The notes: generated by a model from the sequence alone, not told the origin. DNA of 64,000 bases from Astrocystis sublimbata (GCA_022453515.1 JAJNNY010000018.1:372001-436000); one strand, 5' to 3'; positions 12,107 through 24,675 are shown, counted from the first letter of the stretch. Numbers and translations: made by a program.

Positions 12107-13322
12107 ATGAGCGACTCCCAGGATCCTATTGTGAGAGCGCTCTATAATTACACGACGTACGTAGATTTTGTCCCGGAGCAAGCATCATTGCCAACATTGT
12201 GTTGTTGCACCGTATGAGCACTATCAGGAGGGGGGTTTGGAAACAACATCGGGAAATTCACTCACTCGCTTGACTCATTTTTCTTTTTTTGCTTTCCATC
12301 TCTTTCCTTCTCTAATAGAGGTTTCGTCAATTAGATGCGACGTTTCCGACGCGCTGTGTAAGCTGAAGTACAGAAATGGCGGGTTCCTGTCGGGCCTGAG
12401 CATGTGGTCGCCCCAGCGCCAGGACGGGCCGACCAAGATCGTCGGACCAGCGTACACGGTCAAATACGTGCCCCTCGATGACCCGGCGCCGAAGCATCCG
12501 ACTCACTACGTAGGTGTTGCCTTCTCTCTTGTTGATTTTATCATTCATTGAATGTCTTTCTTGCGTTCAGTTTGCATATGTAGATACATACATCATACAT
12601 GCATGCATCTATTTAGTTATCTATGTCTACTTGCTGAACTGACCTGACTGCCGCGCCACAGATCGATGAAGTCCCCAAGGGCGCCGTCGTCTTCGTCTCG
12701 TGTCCGCCGAGGATTCCAAACGCCGTCTACGGCGGGCTGATGTCCACGCGCGCCCAGGCGCTCGGGGCCGTGGGCTCCGTCATCGATGGCAGGTTCCGCG
12801 ACGTGCAGGAGCAGCGTGACTTGGTGTACCCCGTGAGAACAGAACCTTAACTACCTACCTACCGACGATTTGTTTGTTGGGTCATAAAACAGGTGACTGA
12901 CTAGTGAGTGTGAGCGTCCAGGTCTTCGCAAGAGACGTGGGAACAGCGCCCCCTGCGGAGCTACTCAAGGTCGCGGCCGTCAATGTTCCTGTCAAGCTGC
13001 AGACAGAGGACCAGGACATGGAGATCAGGCCCGGCGATTACTTGATCGCCGATGTGAATGGTGTCGTGGTTCTGCCCGTGGAGTTGGCGGAGAAGGCGCT
13101 GCCGCTGATGCAGAAGCAGGTTGACGTGAGTTTCCCGTTACGTTTTCGATATGTGACCTCTTGTTCTGTTTCAAGTTTTGTTTATGGTATAGGTGGTATC
13201 GAGATATTCGCAGTGAGCTGCTTTGCTAACGTAGTGTTTGGGCGTAGGCGGATGAGAAAATGGCGGTCGAGATCAAAAAGGGCATGAGTTTCGTTGAAGC
13301 AGGCAGAAAATTCAGATTGTAA
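12107..13322 (+). CDS. RraA-like (HMG aldolase / oxaloacetate decarboxylase superfamily) protein
   Basis: Member of the RraA/DlpA family; characterised homologues are metal-dependent class II aldolases or decarboxylases acting on 4-hydroxy-4-methyl-2-oxoglutarate or oxaloacetate, others are catabolic enzymes of unknown substrate. Exons 12107-12156, 12335-12509, 12662-12832, 12922-13125 and 13248-13322 are all in phase and give 224 aa. The N-terminal helix runs into the family motif TCDVSDAL. The active-site loop is GSVIDGRFRDVQEQ, containing the D..R.RD metal and substrate-binding residues, followed by the conserved PVFARDVGTAP. The middle strand block is RPGDYLIADVNGVVVLP. An alternative start at 11969 adds 46 residues with no Asp or Glu and many Arg/Ser, which resembles a mitochondrial presequence. 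Which start is used cannot be told from sequence; substrate is unknown. Confidence 0.9.
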
Positions 13323-13717
13323 AGCGATGTACTCCGTAAGGTATAATCAGAATTGAAATAACCCCCATAGGGGTGGCCTACTTACAGAGATTGCTAAAGA
13401 TGGAGGTCGATGCCTACTCGCCTGTGATTCTTCAAATTGCAAATGCGATTTTCTGGACATCTCTAACTCCGCTTAAAGGAGAATACCTCAGTCTATGTAA
13501 GTTCGTACAGGTGCTGGTGATGAAAATACAGTGCGTGGACAGTGCGTATAGACAGGATGTACGTGATGGGACGCTCTAAGAAATTTACCTAAACTGTCGC
13601 AACGCCATGCTCACAATGACCTACAACTCCTAAAGCTCAGGCAATAACGTTAAACGAAGATAAAGAATACCGCGAATCAAGATATAAAAATATTAGAAAG
13701 AAAGGTATCACATTCCA
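13323..13717. other. Short intergenic region before YAE1
   Basis: Nothing recognisable beyond the A-rich stretch immediately upstream of the YAE1 start (about 13650-13705). Confidence 0.5.
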
Positions 13718-14437
13718 ATGCATCTAGCACAGCCTCCCGAGTCATTTGGCGACGATCTCGACTACCCCACGAACATCGTTCAAATGACATCGGCAAGCAT
13801 ACCGGCATACGTTGATCCCCTGGACGATGTATTTGGGTCTGATCCCGGTGTATCGGATCATGCACCAAACGAATTCGTGAGCCATGGTCATTCTGACATG
13901 TCGCTGGACTCTCAGCGACTGCGGTCGCAGCACAACACCGTTGGCTATCGCGAGGGCATCACTGCTGGGAAAGCCGGCAGCATACAAGCCGGCTTTGACC
14001 AGGGCTTCGCGCTCGGCGCCAACATCGGCATGAAAGCCGGTCAGCTACTCGGTCTGCTCGAGGGCATCAGAGCTGCCTTGAGCGAGGCCGGTCCCGCCGA
14101 TGAGGCAGTCCGCATTGAAGGTCTTTTGGCCCAGGCGACAGCTCAGCTGAATCCCGAAAGCCTCTTCACCCCTGAGTTCTGGGCATCGGATGGCACCTGG
14201 ACGTACCCTGTTGTACCATCGCATGAGGGCGGCGAAATCACGTACCCAGATGTTGCTGACCAGCACCCCCTCATTTCAAAATGGAGCTTGGTTGTTTGCA
14301 GGGAGGCCGATAGGTGGCAAGTTGATCAAGCGCTGCCGATTCTGGAGAAGAATGAGACCTCAACACAAGAAGACGACCGGGCACCGGAGATAGCACCCAA
14401 GCCAGAGATCACTTCTAGAGACGCTATTGAATGGTGA
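13718..14437 (+). CDS. YAE1: Yae1-family protein (deca-GX3 motif)
   Basis: Single-exon gene of 239 aa. Residues about 75-115 contain a run of glycines spaced four apart (GYREGITAGKAG, then GFDQGFALGANIG and GQLLG), the deca-GX3 pattern that defines Yae1 and Lto1. In yeast Yae1 with Lto1 acts as an adaptor that recruits the cytosolic Fe-S targeting machinery to the ABC protein Rli1, needed for ribosome function. The N-terminal ~60 residues are acidic and probably disordered; an internal ATG at 13781 is a possible alternative start. The C-terminal half includes the conserved-looking FTPEFWASDGTWTYPV and HPLISKW blocks. The gene converges on the AIG1-like GTPase downstream. Family assignment is strong, function by homology. 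Confidence 0.86.
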   Translation: MHLAQPPESFGDDLDYPTNIVQMTSASIPAYVDPLDDVFGSDPGVSDHAPNEFVSHGHSDMSLDSQRLRSQHNTVGYREGITAGKAGSIQAGFDQGFALGANIGMKAGQLLGLLEGIRAALSEAGPADEAVRIEGLLAQATAQLNPESLFTPEFWASDGTWTYPVVPSHEGGEITYPDVADQHPLISKWSLVVCREADRWQVDQALPILEKNETSTQEDDRAPEIAPKPEITSRDAIEW

Positions 14438-15303
14438 TACACACCTCTGAATACCAGCTTATCCGCATCAAGCACCCGGCGTGCTGTCGTGCCCACAGCC
14501 ACTCCCAATGAAGGCATGTCAACCGTCTTGAGGTGTGCATATAGCGTCAATCTGCTCTATAAACTACGCCCAGGAGCTATTCGTCTCGGTTCTATACGCG
14601 ATAGTTTCAATTTAGCGAGGCCGCACGCCCGAATTCGTTGAAAGACGTGAAACGATATTACCTCCCTGGCCCGCCTCCAGTCACGGTTCTGAAGCCTCGG
14701 CCACTCCAGCTTCGAGCCGGAACGGGCGCACAAAAGTTCCCCTCCGATCGAAACTCATGTAAGGGAAGATGATGAGTTGGGCTGTTACGATGAGCCTCGC
14801 GTACTCCAGGGACAACGAACTGCATCTACGTCTACAGTCATGCGACAACCCAAGCCTACGCAGATATCAAAGACAGACTTATGAGGATACCCTAGATAGA
14901 TCGCCTATGACAGTTGAAACCCTGCCGGGCTTTCTATCGTTCACGAAAGGCACATGATGGCATGGGTACTATATCACGCTGGTCCGGTTTCTATAAAGAC
15001 TAGGCAGGCACAAGTTTCTGTCTCGGTTCATTGGTACATATCTGCCAGCTTGGCAGCGAGAGCATGAATCATAGCTAAAGTACAATTCAACCCCTCCCTC
15101 TTATGAAGTTGTAGTTTTAGCGATCACATGCTTGACAATTATGAAATTCTGACTGTACCGACGATCGCGAGTTTACCAAATAGCAGTTCGCGATATGTCC
15201 TCCCACATCTCAACTTCCCCACCTCATAACCATGAAGCCTCTGGTGTGAGGTTTGGGAACGTACCTAGATATTAGGCACCATTATCCGTGATTGGGAAAT
15301 GTC
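14438..15303. other. Convergent intergenic region
   Basis: This lies between the 3' ends of YAE1 and the AIG1-like GTPase. A 62-codon frame at 14769-14957 (+) has no recognisable content. No RNA gene or repeat was noticed. Confidence 0.5.
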
Positions 15304-16743
15304 CTAAGCCTTTTTGAAAAATAAAGCCACGTCCTTTGCAATGGTGAGCCAGGCCCAGATTTTACCAAGCCATGTTGAGCCCTCGTTCGACTTCTCGTCC
15401 AAGGCTGGTTGATATTGTGGCTTGTCCATAGATGGTCGGCGCTCGGTAGCTGGTTGGGGATAATCAAGTCCGCTTTTTCCGACGCGGTCAAGTACCTCAC
15501 TCTCGACAAAGACGTGAAGCATGCCATCCTGAATATCAAGCTTGATGTCCCTTGGGTTGTATTTGAGAACTTTGGCAGCTGCTGTGTTGTACCAAGAGAT
15601 ACCCTTGTCCATCTCATGGACTACCTGAAGTTTGACATCTGCAATGTTCTTGTATCGTTTCTTTATCATTGCGATAGCCATGGCTGCCCTCTCCCTGTTT
15701 TCTCGACGGGCCGAAAGACATTGCGGTGGCACACGTGGATGACCCTCGTCAAGTTTAGCACCATGGTGATAAACCTTACCTCCCTCATATTGCTTGGGAT
15801 CGTACTCGAACTTCATTGCAGGATTGAGAATTTCAGATATGCTGGGATCTCCCTCCAGAAAGCTGATCATACTGTCCCATAACTCGTCGAGGTCATCTTC
15901 GCAAATCATGTCCCACTTGCTGGTCATAATGGTAATGTTCTTGTAAAACTCGGGGCCACAAAAGCATTTGATCCACTGGATTGTCTTGCGCTCTTGCGCT
16001 GTGAACCTTTGCTGGTTACCGCCCGTGACAAAGATGAGGCCAGCAACAGTCACAAAAGGACCAAGGCATACGATGATTTCCTTGAAACAGTCCATATCGT
16101 CGAGATCCGCGGCACCGAAGCCTGGGGTATCGATGAACAAGAACTGCTCACCATCGATAATGGCGGGACAAGCTTCGTAGGTTTTGGTTCCTGCGAACAT
16201 TGTCTTAGCAGTCTTTTTCTAGTATTGAAACAAGATTGGCGAGTTCGTACCTGAATTGCGTGTTTTCTCGACGTGTGGGTCGGCATGGCTTATCTCCCCG
16301 ATGAAGGTCGATTTACCCGCTCCAGTCTGACCAACAACAAATACGAGTCTGGTCCCCTTCAGGCTGCATCTTCCCTTAGTGCTTGATCCGCAGTTTGTTG
16401 TCGAGGGCACTTACTACTTCTTCATGAAATTCACAACGGACTTTCCGACAATCCCATTGGGGTCTGCTGCGAGGCTCTTGAGAATCGGGAAGAGGTCCGT
16501 TGTCCATGTCTGAAGCCATCCTCCTCCGGAACTGTCATCTTGATTCTGATAATCTTCATCGCTGGTATCGGTATCGGCGTCAACCTCCTCAAATTGAGCC
16601 TGAAATTTGGCAATAATTGCAGTTACTGCTTCTGTGCTTGATTTGCTACGATGGAGCGGAACTTCTGTAGTTGGGGAGGTAAGGGAACCCGCCGGCACCC
16701 GATTCGCAATTTCGCCCATGTTGATGACGCTCTTTAAAGACAA
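15304..16743 (-). CDS. P-loop GTPase, AIG1/GIMAP-like
   Basis: Soluble GTPase of the TRAFAC class resembling AIG1/GIMAP proteins. Minus-strand exons are 16743-16415, 16363-16251 and 16190-15304; all phases agree and give 442 aa. The first intron is only 51 nt and skips an in-frame stop. Motifs: G1 GQTGAGKST at 121-129, a switch I threonine in the SGTKTYEACP region, G3 DTPGFG at 168-173, and G4 TSKWD at 237-241. The N-terminal ~110 residues are Ser/Asp-rich and probably disordered; the C-terminus is a helical region ending in an aromatic stretch (WLGKIWAWLTIAKDVALFF) that could touch membrane. Plant and animal relatives act in immunity and on organelle membranes; no fungal function is assumed here. 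It is transcribed divergently from the dynamin-like gene 1.4 kb away. Confidence 0.85.
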
Positions 16744-18169
16744 TTGAAGCTAGGGGGCGAAATATAATTAGTGATTTGGGGAGCAGTGCTTGAGACTGAA
16801 AGAAATCAAAGATGCCGACTTGCTGAATGAGAAAGAGGTAGCGTGTTGTGTGGAGGCCGAGGGAGGGAAGGTAAAATCTCCATCGAGAGTGAGTGGCTGA
16901 GAAACCAGTCATCCAAGTCCCAAGGTTTACCCCACGTGTTGTTGAGGTAAGTCCTCGTTTCCACAGTACCGAGAAAACTTTTCAGGGCTCATTTGTTTGC
17001 TTCAACCCAGGCCTGGGCAGGAACAGCAAGCTTTAGGGGAAACAGTTGCTGCTGAATGGACTGGGGTCAGTGTGTACCCGTATAATCATGTGAAGACAAA
17101 CGGAATACCCGTCATGCTTTTCGACTGAACAAACGGATTCGTTTGCTACCTTAGCAAAACTTTCATGGGCCTGTCTCAAGTAGCCATGTCCTGTGACACC
17201 CTTTCTATGTTAGGCAAATACAAATGGGTAGCATGACAGCTGTTGTGGCTAGTTTTAGATTCCGTTGTGCATCTGATTCAACATACTATTACTATGACAA
17301 CATGTCGGAAATCACCACACATAGTGTATACTATGAGATCGTGTAACCTATGTAATCATGCAAGACGAGCATGTCAACCTAGGAATACTCAAAATGTTAG
17401 TATCATTGTCTGTAATTAGGAATTAATAACTATCTCATGTGTGTATAAGCCCTCCTGTCAGCCTTTGAATATACTAAGGTGAGCCTGAGACATAACTGTG
17501 CTACGTACCATGTATTAATGAGTTATTCCATGCAAGCGCCATTACCCCAGCTTAGTAACACCAGAGTTATCATATAGACTTGCATGAGCTACGTATATTG
17601 GATACTGCAGAATCTCGTTGTAGAGTAGCTCTAGGCCTTCCTGGTGATGTTGGCGGCATCAAAAAGTCCTGTGAAACGGTGTGCCTGCCCGACTCTAGCA
17701 CACTGGTAACTAACGAGTTGTTTTAATTACCTAGGTGCCTACCTGCCCAATGAACGCTTTGCAAGACAACCACTCGGCAATCGCCAGTAAGTGATGTTTG
17801 TCTACCTACCTAGGTGGACAGTAGGTGTGTGGCCACATATTAGGCAGGTACGTATTTACTTTACATAGCCTATTCTACCTACCAAAGGTACACCTACCTA
17901 ACTCTTCTTCCTAACTAATCTCCTTCATGCCAAACTCTCCTTCCTACTTGCCTGCATTGCCTACCTAGGTACTTGTGGTAAGTAGGCAATGATATGGTAC
18001 CGAAACTTTTCAAGTTACCCAACCTTATTGTTTCCCTCAGCTTCTGATTGATGGAGAGAGGTGTCTTATCATCACCACACCCAAAATCAACACCAAGAAG
18101 CCGCTACCATCCTCTACACACGCCCCAAAAAATCTCAACGTACCTACACTCTGTTGAGCTATTTGGAAA
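16744..18169. other. Shared divergent promoter region between two GTPase genes
   Basis: About 1.4 kb without a coding frame worth reporting. It is AT-rich in its middle part (17180-17620). Its right third is unusually dense in ACCTAGGT/TACCTACC motifs (about 17730-17985), including a perfect TACCTAGGTA at 17962-17971. The last 100 bases are the leader of the dynamin-like gene. Confidence 0.55.
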
Positions 18170-20447
18170 ATGAGTTCACCCGCAGAGCCTGGAGGCTCTG
18201 GAACCAACTCACAAGCCCTTCCTGCTGTCGAAGAGTTCCAAGTCACTCATGCCCTTGAGGATTTCCAAACCCACGAACAGCGATTGATCCTGGACACTAT
18301 TGCTCGAGTGCGGGCATGTGGGCTTGAGAGTATCCTATCACTTCCGCAGATCGTTGTCTGTGGTGACCAGTCGGCAGGGAAAAGTTCGACCCTCGAGGCT
18401 CTTACAGAAATTCCTTTCCCACGCAACGATAATCTATGTACTCGATTCGCCACTGAGATCAGCCTTCGTCGAGGGCCTATCAACACACTCACCATTAAAG
18501 TTATCCCTGACGACGCTCGTCCAGCAGAAGAGAAAGAGTCTATCAAGGCTTTTGTCCAGTCTATTACGGACTTTAGTGAGCTGCCTCGCGTGATGGACTT
18601 GGCAATGGCTACGATGGGCATTGCGCACAAAGACGAGTTGAATACACCAGCAACAACTCGAGCTTTTGCTAGAGATACACTGAACATTGGGATCGAAGGC
18701 CCATCACGTCCCCAACTCACTCTCGTGGACATCCCAGGCTTGATCCATTCAGCTACTGAAGGAGTCAGCGATGCGGATGTGAAGCTAGTGGCTGAGATTA
18801 CTGATCATTACATTTCACAGCCTCGGACGATCTGTCTGGCTGTTGTATCTGCAGGCAACGATTTAGCCAATCAGGTCATTCTTAGCAAAGTTCGAGAGGT
18901 AGATCCTCAAGGAAAGCGAACGCTTGGTGTTATTACTAAACCAGATATGCCTCCCCGAGGGTCCAGTTTGGAACATTCGTTCATCGAGCTTGCTCGAAAC
19001 AAAACAGAGTATTTCGAGCTTGGCTGGCATGTACTGAGAAACCGCAAATTTGAGGAGAGCGCCTCCTCGCTCTCGGAGAGAAATCATACCGAGACAACCT
19101 TTTTCCGAAGTTCCGAATTCAAAACTCTGCCAAAGGAAGTTGTTGGGGTCGACGCATTGAGAACACGACTAAGTACGTTGCTCTACGAGCATGTCAAACG
19201 GGAGCTACCTAAACTTAGGGTTGACCTGGAAGAGGCACTACTTGAAGCGCGAAAGGAGCATGATGGTCTAGGAGCCCCTCGATCCAGCGCCGAGGAGTGT
19301 AAATTATATTTGGCACAACTGAGCTTGGATCACTACCAGCTCTGCAAAGCAGCTTTGAACGGCTATTACGAGGGTGCTTTCTTCCATGTTGACACAGAGG
19401 ACGCATTTTCTGACCAGTCGCACACCTCAATCGTCAGACTGAGAGCACTGGTTCAACACATGAATGCCAAATTCGCTACAACTGTTGGCGTCCGTGGTCA
19501 CAAGTATGAAATCGACTCGTCTGAGGATTGGTTATCAACAGGTGGACCTGGCGTTGAAGGACCAATTCATCTGTCACGACACGAGAGTCTCGAATGGGTG
19601 CGAAAGGTTCTGGTTCGAGCTCGAGGCAAGGAGCTTGTGGGAAACTTCAACCCTCTCCTCATCGGTGAACTGTTTTGGGAGCAGTATAGTGGCTGGAAGA
19701 AGCTTGCAATCGACCACGTTGAAAAGATCTCCCAAGTATGCGGGAAGTTTCTGGACATTCTTCTGGGCGCCAAAGCACCCACGGATGTAAAGTCCAGATT
19801 GTGGAACTCGAAGATCTCGGATGCCTTGAAAGATCGTCGCCAAGCCGCATTTTGCGAACTGAATCTGATTGAGAAGGACAGAAGATCTTTTCCAACCACT
19901 TACAATCACTACTACACAGACACGATCTTTAAGCGCCGCCAGGAAAGACAGAAAGGCTTGCTCACTAAATCCCTAGAAGCTGGTAAAGTTCCATGGGACT
20001 CGCAAGAAGGTTTCACGGCCGTCAAGGTGGAACAGGTCATCGCGAGTTTCTCGGGATGTGTAGAGCCAGACATGGAGAGCTTCAGCTGCGAAGATGCCCT
20101 TGACTGCGTAGTTGCCATCTACAAAGTTAGTAACCCACTTCTTCCAGGCTCGAAACCATCCGCTCAAAGTATTGTTATTTGCTGATATAAGTATCGCTGC
20201 TCAGGAACAACAGAAGATTTACGTGGCGAACGTCACCACCCAGATTGTTGAGCGACATCTTATTTGTGGTCTGGAGGACATCTTTTCTCCTCTCGTAGTC
20301 AATGCGATGTCTGACTCGGAAGCCAAGGCTATTGCTTCCGAGCCGCCCGCCACTGAGAATTTGAGACGCTTCCTGGACGAACGTATCAAGAAGTTGGAGG
20401 AGGGAGATGAGACCTTCCGAGCCATGATCGATAACACGACCAAGTGA
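18170..20447 (+). CDS. Dynamin-like / Mx-type large GTPase
   Basis: Large self-assembling GTPase of the dynamin superfamily, about 732 aa. Exon 1 is 18170-20125 and exon 2 is 20205-20447, joined in phase 0 through a GT..AG intron. The G domain has G1 GDQSAGKSS at residues 65-73, G2 threonine in LCTRFATE, G3 DIPG near 187 and G4 TKPD near 256. A middle/stalk region with heptad-like helices follows, then the GTPase effector domain at the C-terminus, with its last part (ENLRRFLDERIKKLEEG) in exon 2. There is no PH or proline-rich domain, so this is not a classical endocytic dynamin; it resembles the many Mx/dynamin-like paralogues of filamentous fungi, whose roles are largely unknown. Neighbour on the other strand is an AIG1-like GTPase. 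Confidence 0.93.
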
Positions 20448-23400
20448 GTTGGGTGTGTGTGTGTTAAGCCTGGTACCGGTTGAATCTCACAAGAGAATAG
20501 TAAAGAGAGGAAACAAGACGCCAAGGGACCTGAGAATTGAGAACGATCTGCTCTTGGGGCCAATTGAGGAGGATTTGAGGATCTGGCCTCCTGGTATTAG
20601 ATGCTGGGGCTGACATGTCAACAAGCTGTGAAAGTTTACGAGCCAATTACAGCTGATGACTAGGGTAGTCGACGTGTGTGGGTAAGAGACATGGTGAACC
20701 GACTTGAAGCTGCTATCAAAAGTGGTTGACATGATAGTAATACAGACCCGTAGTGTGAGAATCAAATGAGAGTGCGCTTCAAAATAGAGCACCATGTACT
20801 AATACTTCATGAAATAATTTGTGAATACTGTTTATTGTCTGACTATTATCTAATTATTAAAACTTATTTTGAAGCAATCTATTGATTATATACATAGAAA
20901 TCGTTGTTACTGGATCAAGCGGAATATCAGCCAATGGAGGGATGTTGAATCTTTTATTTATTTTTCATGCCGCATGATACGTATGGTGTCCTTCAAGCGA
21001 TAGAAAGGGCCACATTTACATGTAATTACCTGATATGAGTGAATTGACTAATTTCAGCCCACCTGGAGCTGATTGAGGTTGTCTGATGCAAAGGCCGGAA
21101 AGGGCAGTTCGCGATGCATCTCTGAGGCTTGCTTTGGCGAGATTTGCCTACAGTTCGATAATCTAACCGAAATCTACAGGACCACTTTCACCACATCACT
21201 GCAAAGAATACTTGCATGTATATTTGCATAAGCCCCAATAGCTACCTATGTAGTACTAACCTGAGAGTGTCTGCATTGCGAAATATCAGGTGCAATGATA
21301 GCGCCCATATACTAGAATCCACATCATGCATATAGTACAGACTCCGTTGCTGTTAACGAGCTGAACCCAAAAGTTGCCTAGAGTGTAAAGGGGAGCTGAT
21401 CTACGCATTCAGAGCACAATTAATGAGGGATCGTCATATTGGCCAAGCTAAAAGTTCACCCTCCACCGAACCATTCGATGATCGAGGATGAGGATGAACC
21501 TTGCAGACCACATCAGAAACCTTAGCAGCGACTTGAAATGAAGCAGGTAAGCTTGGCGCGCTCCCCTTGAGCTGGCGCTCCGACCTTGCGCTTTCTTGAA
21601 ACATTCCACACGCTGCGAACATGTGGCGTGGAAAGATACACGAGGATCTACTAGTAATACAATGGTTATGGGTTGCAAGTTTGGGTCGACGTCTCCTGAA
21701 CCCCAACTTGTTCGCGTCTTTGGCCTTGACTTCATCAATTGTAATTAAGAGGATGCAAATAAGAGCAACAAGATGCCGGTGCAGGAGAAGCTGGGTATCT
21801 CTAGGTACCTAACCGAGTTAACCTAAGGTTAGGTACATCATGAATTGAGCTCATCCTAGGGGTCGAGGGGCTCCTGGGGACTGGCCTGCTGGGAGCATAA
21901 GTACCTCTCCAGGTCATTCCCAACAGCCTGTCCAAGACCCTTCTGGTGCCCCTTGTTCCGCAGACCCCTTTTTCCTAGCTCAATGCAACCAAGCTCGAAT
22001 AGGAAACGCAGCAGGGATGTTGACCAGTCGCAAGTCACAAGCTCATTCGTTATCCATGGCCGGACTCGATAAGCTTAACCTAAATAGCTAATAGCGCAGG
22101 ACCCAAAGGGGCAGATGCAGCATGCTCCGAACTGTATTACCAATAAGGGTCCAGTCCACATATTGCCTGCGAAGATCTGCCACCATTAGCAACCGAAGAG
22201 GTTAGACAACGCCACAGTAGATGCTAGCGAGGCTACTAGTAGCATAGTAAAGCTTGGGCATCAGAGGCGAGAAGGGAACAGGTCGCGGGTCCTGAACTGG
22301 CTCAACTGGCGAGCACTAGAAGCAGAAAACAGGCGAAGCTGCGAGAGCGGGTCTGTGTTGGACAGGATGCAAAAGCCCGAGAAGAAGAGAAGGAGGAGGC
22401 TTGCTGAAAAACTTGGGCAAAACTTGAGACTTACTGAATATGCACTTTGAGCAATGAATCTGACTATGTCATTTCATGTATGTACTGAATTTGGCAGCTA
22501 TCAGACAGAGACAGGCGCAGCTTTTCTTACATGTCATGGCACCCATGGCACCTCCAGCAAGCTCAGCCGAGCTTACATCTACATTATAGGATTTTGCCTA
22601 CTACAAAGGTTGTAAACGTTGATTGTGTGATGTGCCATGCGCCATGCGCCATGTGTGATGACTGATGAGCTGACAGAGAGAGGTAGATGGGCAAGTACCT
22701 CCTCGGATTTTACCATCTTACTGTACCTAGGTTTTCACACTACGGGCCATGATGGCGCCTCCGTTCTCGCTTGCTTCCATTGCTACAACGTTCTTGCTGT
22801 GCAGGCCAGCCACTTTAATTGCTTCCCTGCCTTGCTGCATCTCTTGAGGTATTGTGTGCAGGCACTCTTCTTTCCATACATTAGGTAGATAGACCAAGCA
22901 GCAATATCTACTATGACTGCCTACACTACACTTAGATAAAATAAATAAAGATGGTGGCTTATACTCCATGCAAGAGGGCAAAGCCCACCAGACGAGATGC
23001 ATGGTATTCCATATCCAATTGCTACAATGAGACTACTCGTGGGATTGTGGTAGTCTACGGCACTTGAATATATCATGTACATGTATGTACAATGCGGGCA
23101 TGGTGCCCCAGGTTCGCACCTCCGGGCCTTCCCAGGCTTGCCAGGGCCCACAGCCTTACCACTTACCAACTCAGGAAGTAGGTAGCTTAGGTTTAGGTAG
23201 GTTAGCGAGGTCGCGAGGGTAGGAACGAACCTTAATCACGTTGCCACCGCAGGTGCGCAGGTCGGCCCCAGTACCAGGCCAGTACCTACCTACCGGCCGT
23301 GCCTTGCATTTAACAGCAATCTGGGCCGCCCGCACACGATAATCTCAAAGACCTCCTGCACAACACAACATTCGTTGTTGTGATTGATTGCCTGCTCTCT

Positions 23401-24675
23401 GTCTGTCTATCTCGGCGCCTCACGCACATACTCACTTATCCATCCGCTCACTTGCTTCATCCACATGTAACTTTTTCCCATCCATTCACACCAATCAGAA
23501 AACAACAATCATCAATCAAGCAGGCCCATACAACCAACCGTCTCAGGGGGCCGGGCTGTCCCTCCATTGAACCACACCCAAAACAAAGACTCGTTGCCCT
23601 CCTGACCGAACCTAATTATAAACAACATTGATTGATAGCCCTCGCCCTCGCCTGGACCAGCCAGCACCAGCATCTCCTACAGTTCAAGATTTGATCGCCG
23701 TGCCGTTGAGCACCTGCATGCAGTGGTATCACCCAGCCGTCAGTGTGTGTTTCGATAGCTAGATCGACCTGTTCGCCCAGAGCTCACATATTCGCGTATT
23801 GCCTACCACAGCCCGTCGATCGCCACTTTATTCTCCTCTGTACCAACCTCGTACCAACCTCGCACCCTCGCACCCTCGCACCCTAGCGGCGGACGTCATC
23901 GCCTGCTTGCTTCGGCACACTCTAGCGTTGCCTTCCAGCTTGGGACGTAGACCAGACCAACGAGCCACAGTCCACAGTCTTTCCAACTTTTACCACCCGA
24001 GCACCTTAGCCTCCCTGAAGATCATCGAACCCACCCGCCGAGAGCCCCCTCTCGCCTGGGACAAGGACCTAGAAACCGCCCTCGCCGCCTTTCGCCGTCC
24101 TCGCTCGCCCTCGCTTGTTTCTCGTTGCTCGTTGTTCGTCCAGGCCAAGGTTACCATACATAGTACCAAGCTTGCTGTAACCCACCGAAACGAACAGCGA
24201 CCGCCAATTGCCCTGGAGCCAGCCATCTGCTCATTTGACGCTCACTTGACCGCCTGACAGGCTTGCTTGACAGCGCCTCCACGCCGACAGCGACACCTGA
24301 CCGTTGCCGCCCCGTGCAGCTCATTCATTCATTCAATCAATCAATCACTCAACCGCCCGCCCTCGTCGCGGCTCATCTATCTCCTCGGTCGGGACCCACT
24401 GCAGACCAACTATTTATTCCGCCCAGTCTAGGTACCACATCGCCAACACAACACGTTGTCTTTCCGATCGACCGTTATCCCTGGTCTGGACAAGGACCTC
24501 AATTGCTTGCCACCCGCTGTTCGCTCGCCACCGAACTGCACCCAGTTCCTGGACGGGACCTGGACAGAACCTAGCCAGGCACGCAACTTGGCCAGCGAAC
24601 AGCAGCACTGGGCGCGACCAGAGCGCTGCGACTGAGGAGACAGGACAGGAGCGTTAAAAGCAGGATTTGGCCATT
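20448..24675. other. 4.2-kb gene-free region including the long pal1 leader
   Basis: 20820-20960 is AT-rich. A 60-codon frame at 21856-22038 (-) reads like a protein C-terminus (ends SQQASPQEPLDP) but no partner exon was found. At 22630-22660 a GCCATGC motif is repeated. From about 23380 to 24660 the sequence becomes strongly pyrimidine-rich with short tandem motifs (CACCCTCG copies near 23862-23885; CATT and CAAT copies near 24323-24350), typical of a very long fungal 5' leader or promoter for pal1. Open frames inside it are low-complexity. Confidence 0.5.

Noticed and set aside
9111..13322. MFS transporter plus RraA-like gene as a catabolic or metabolite cluster
   Set aside because: Only two genes, 1.1 kb apart, with no regulator or further enzyme; adjacency alone is weak.
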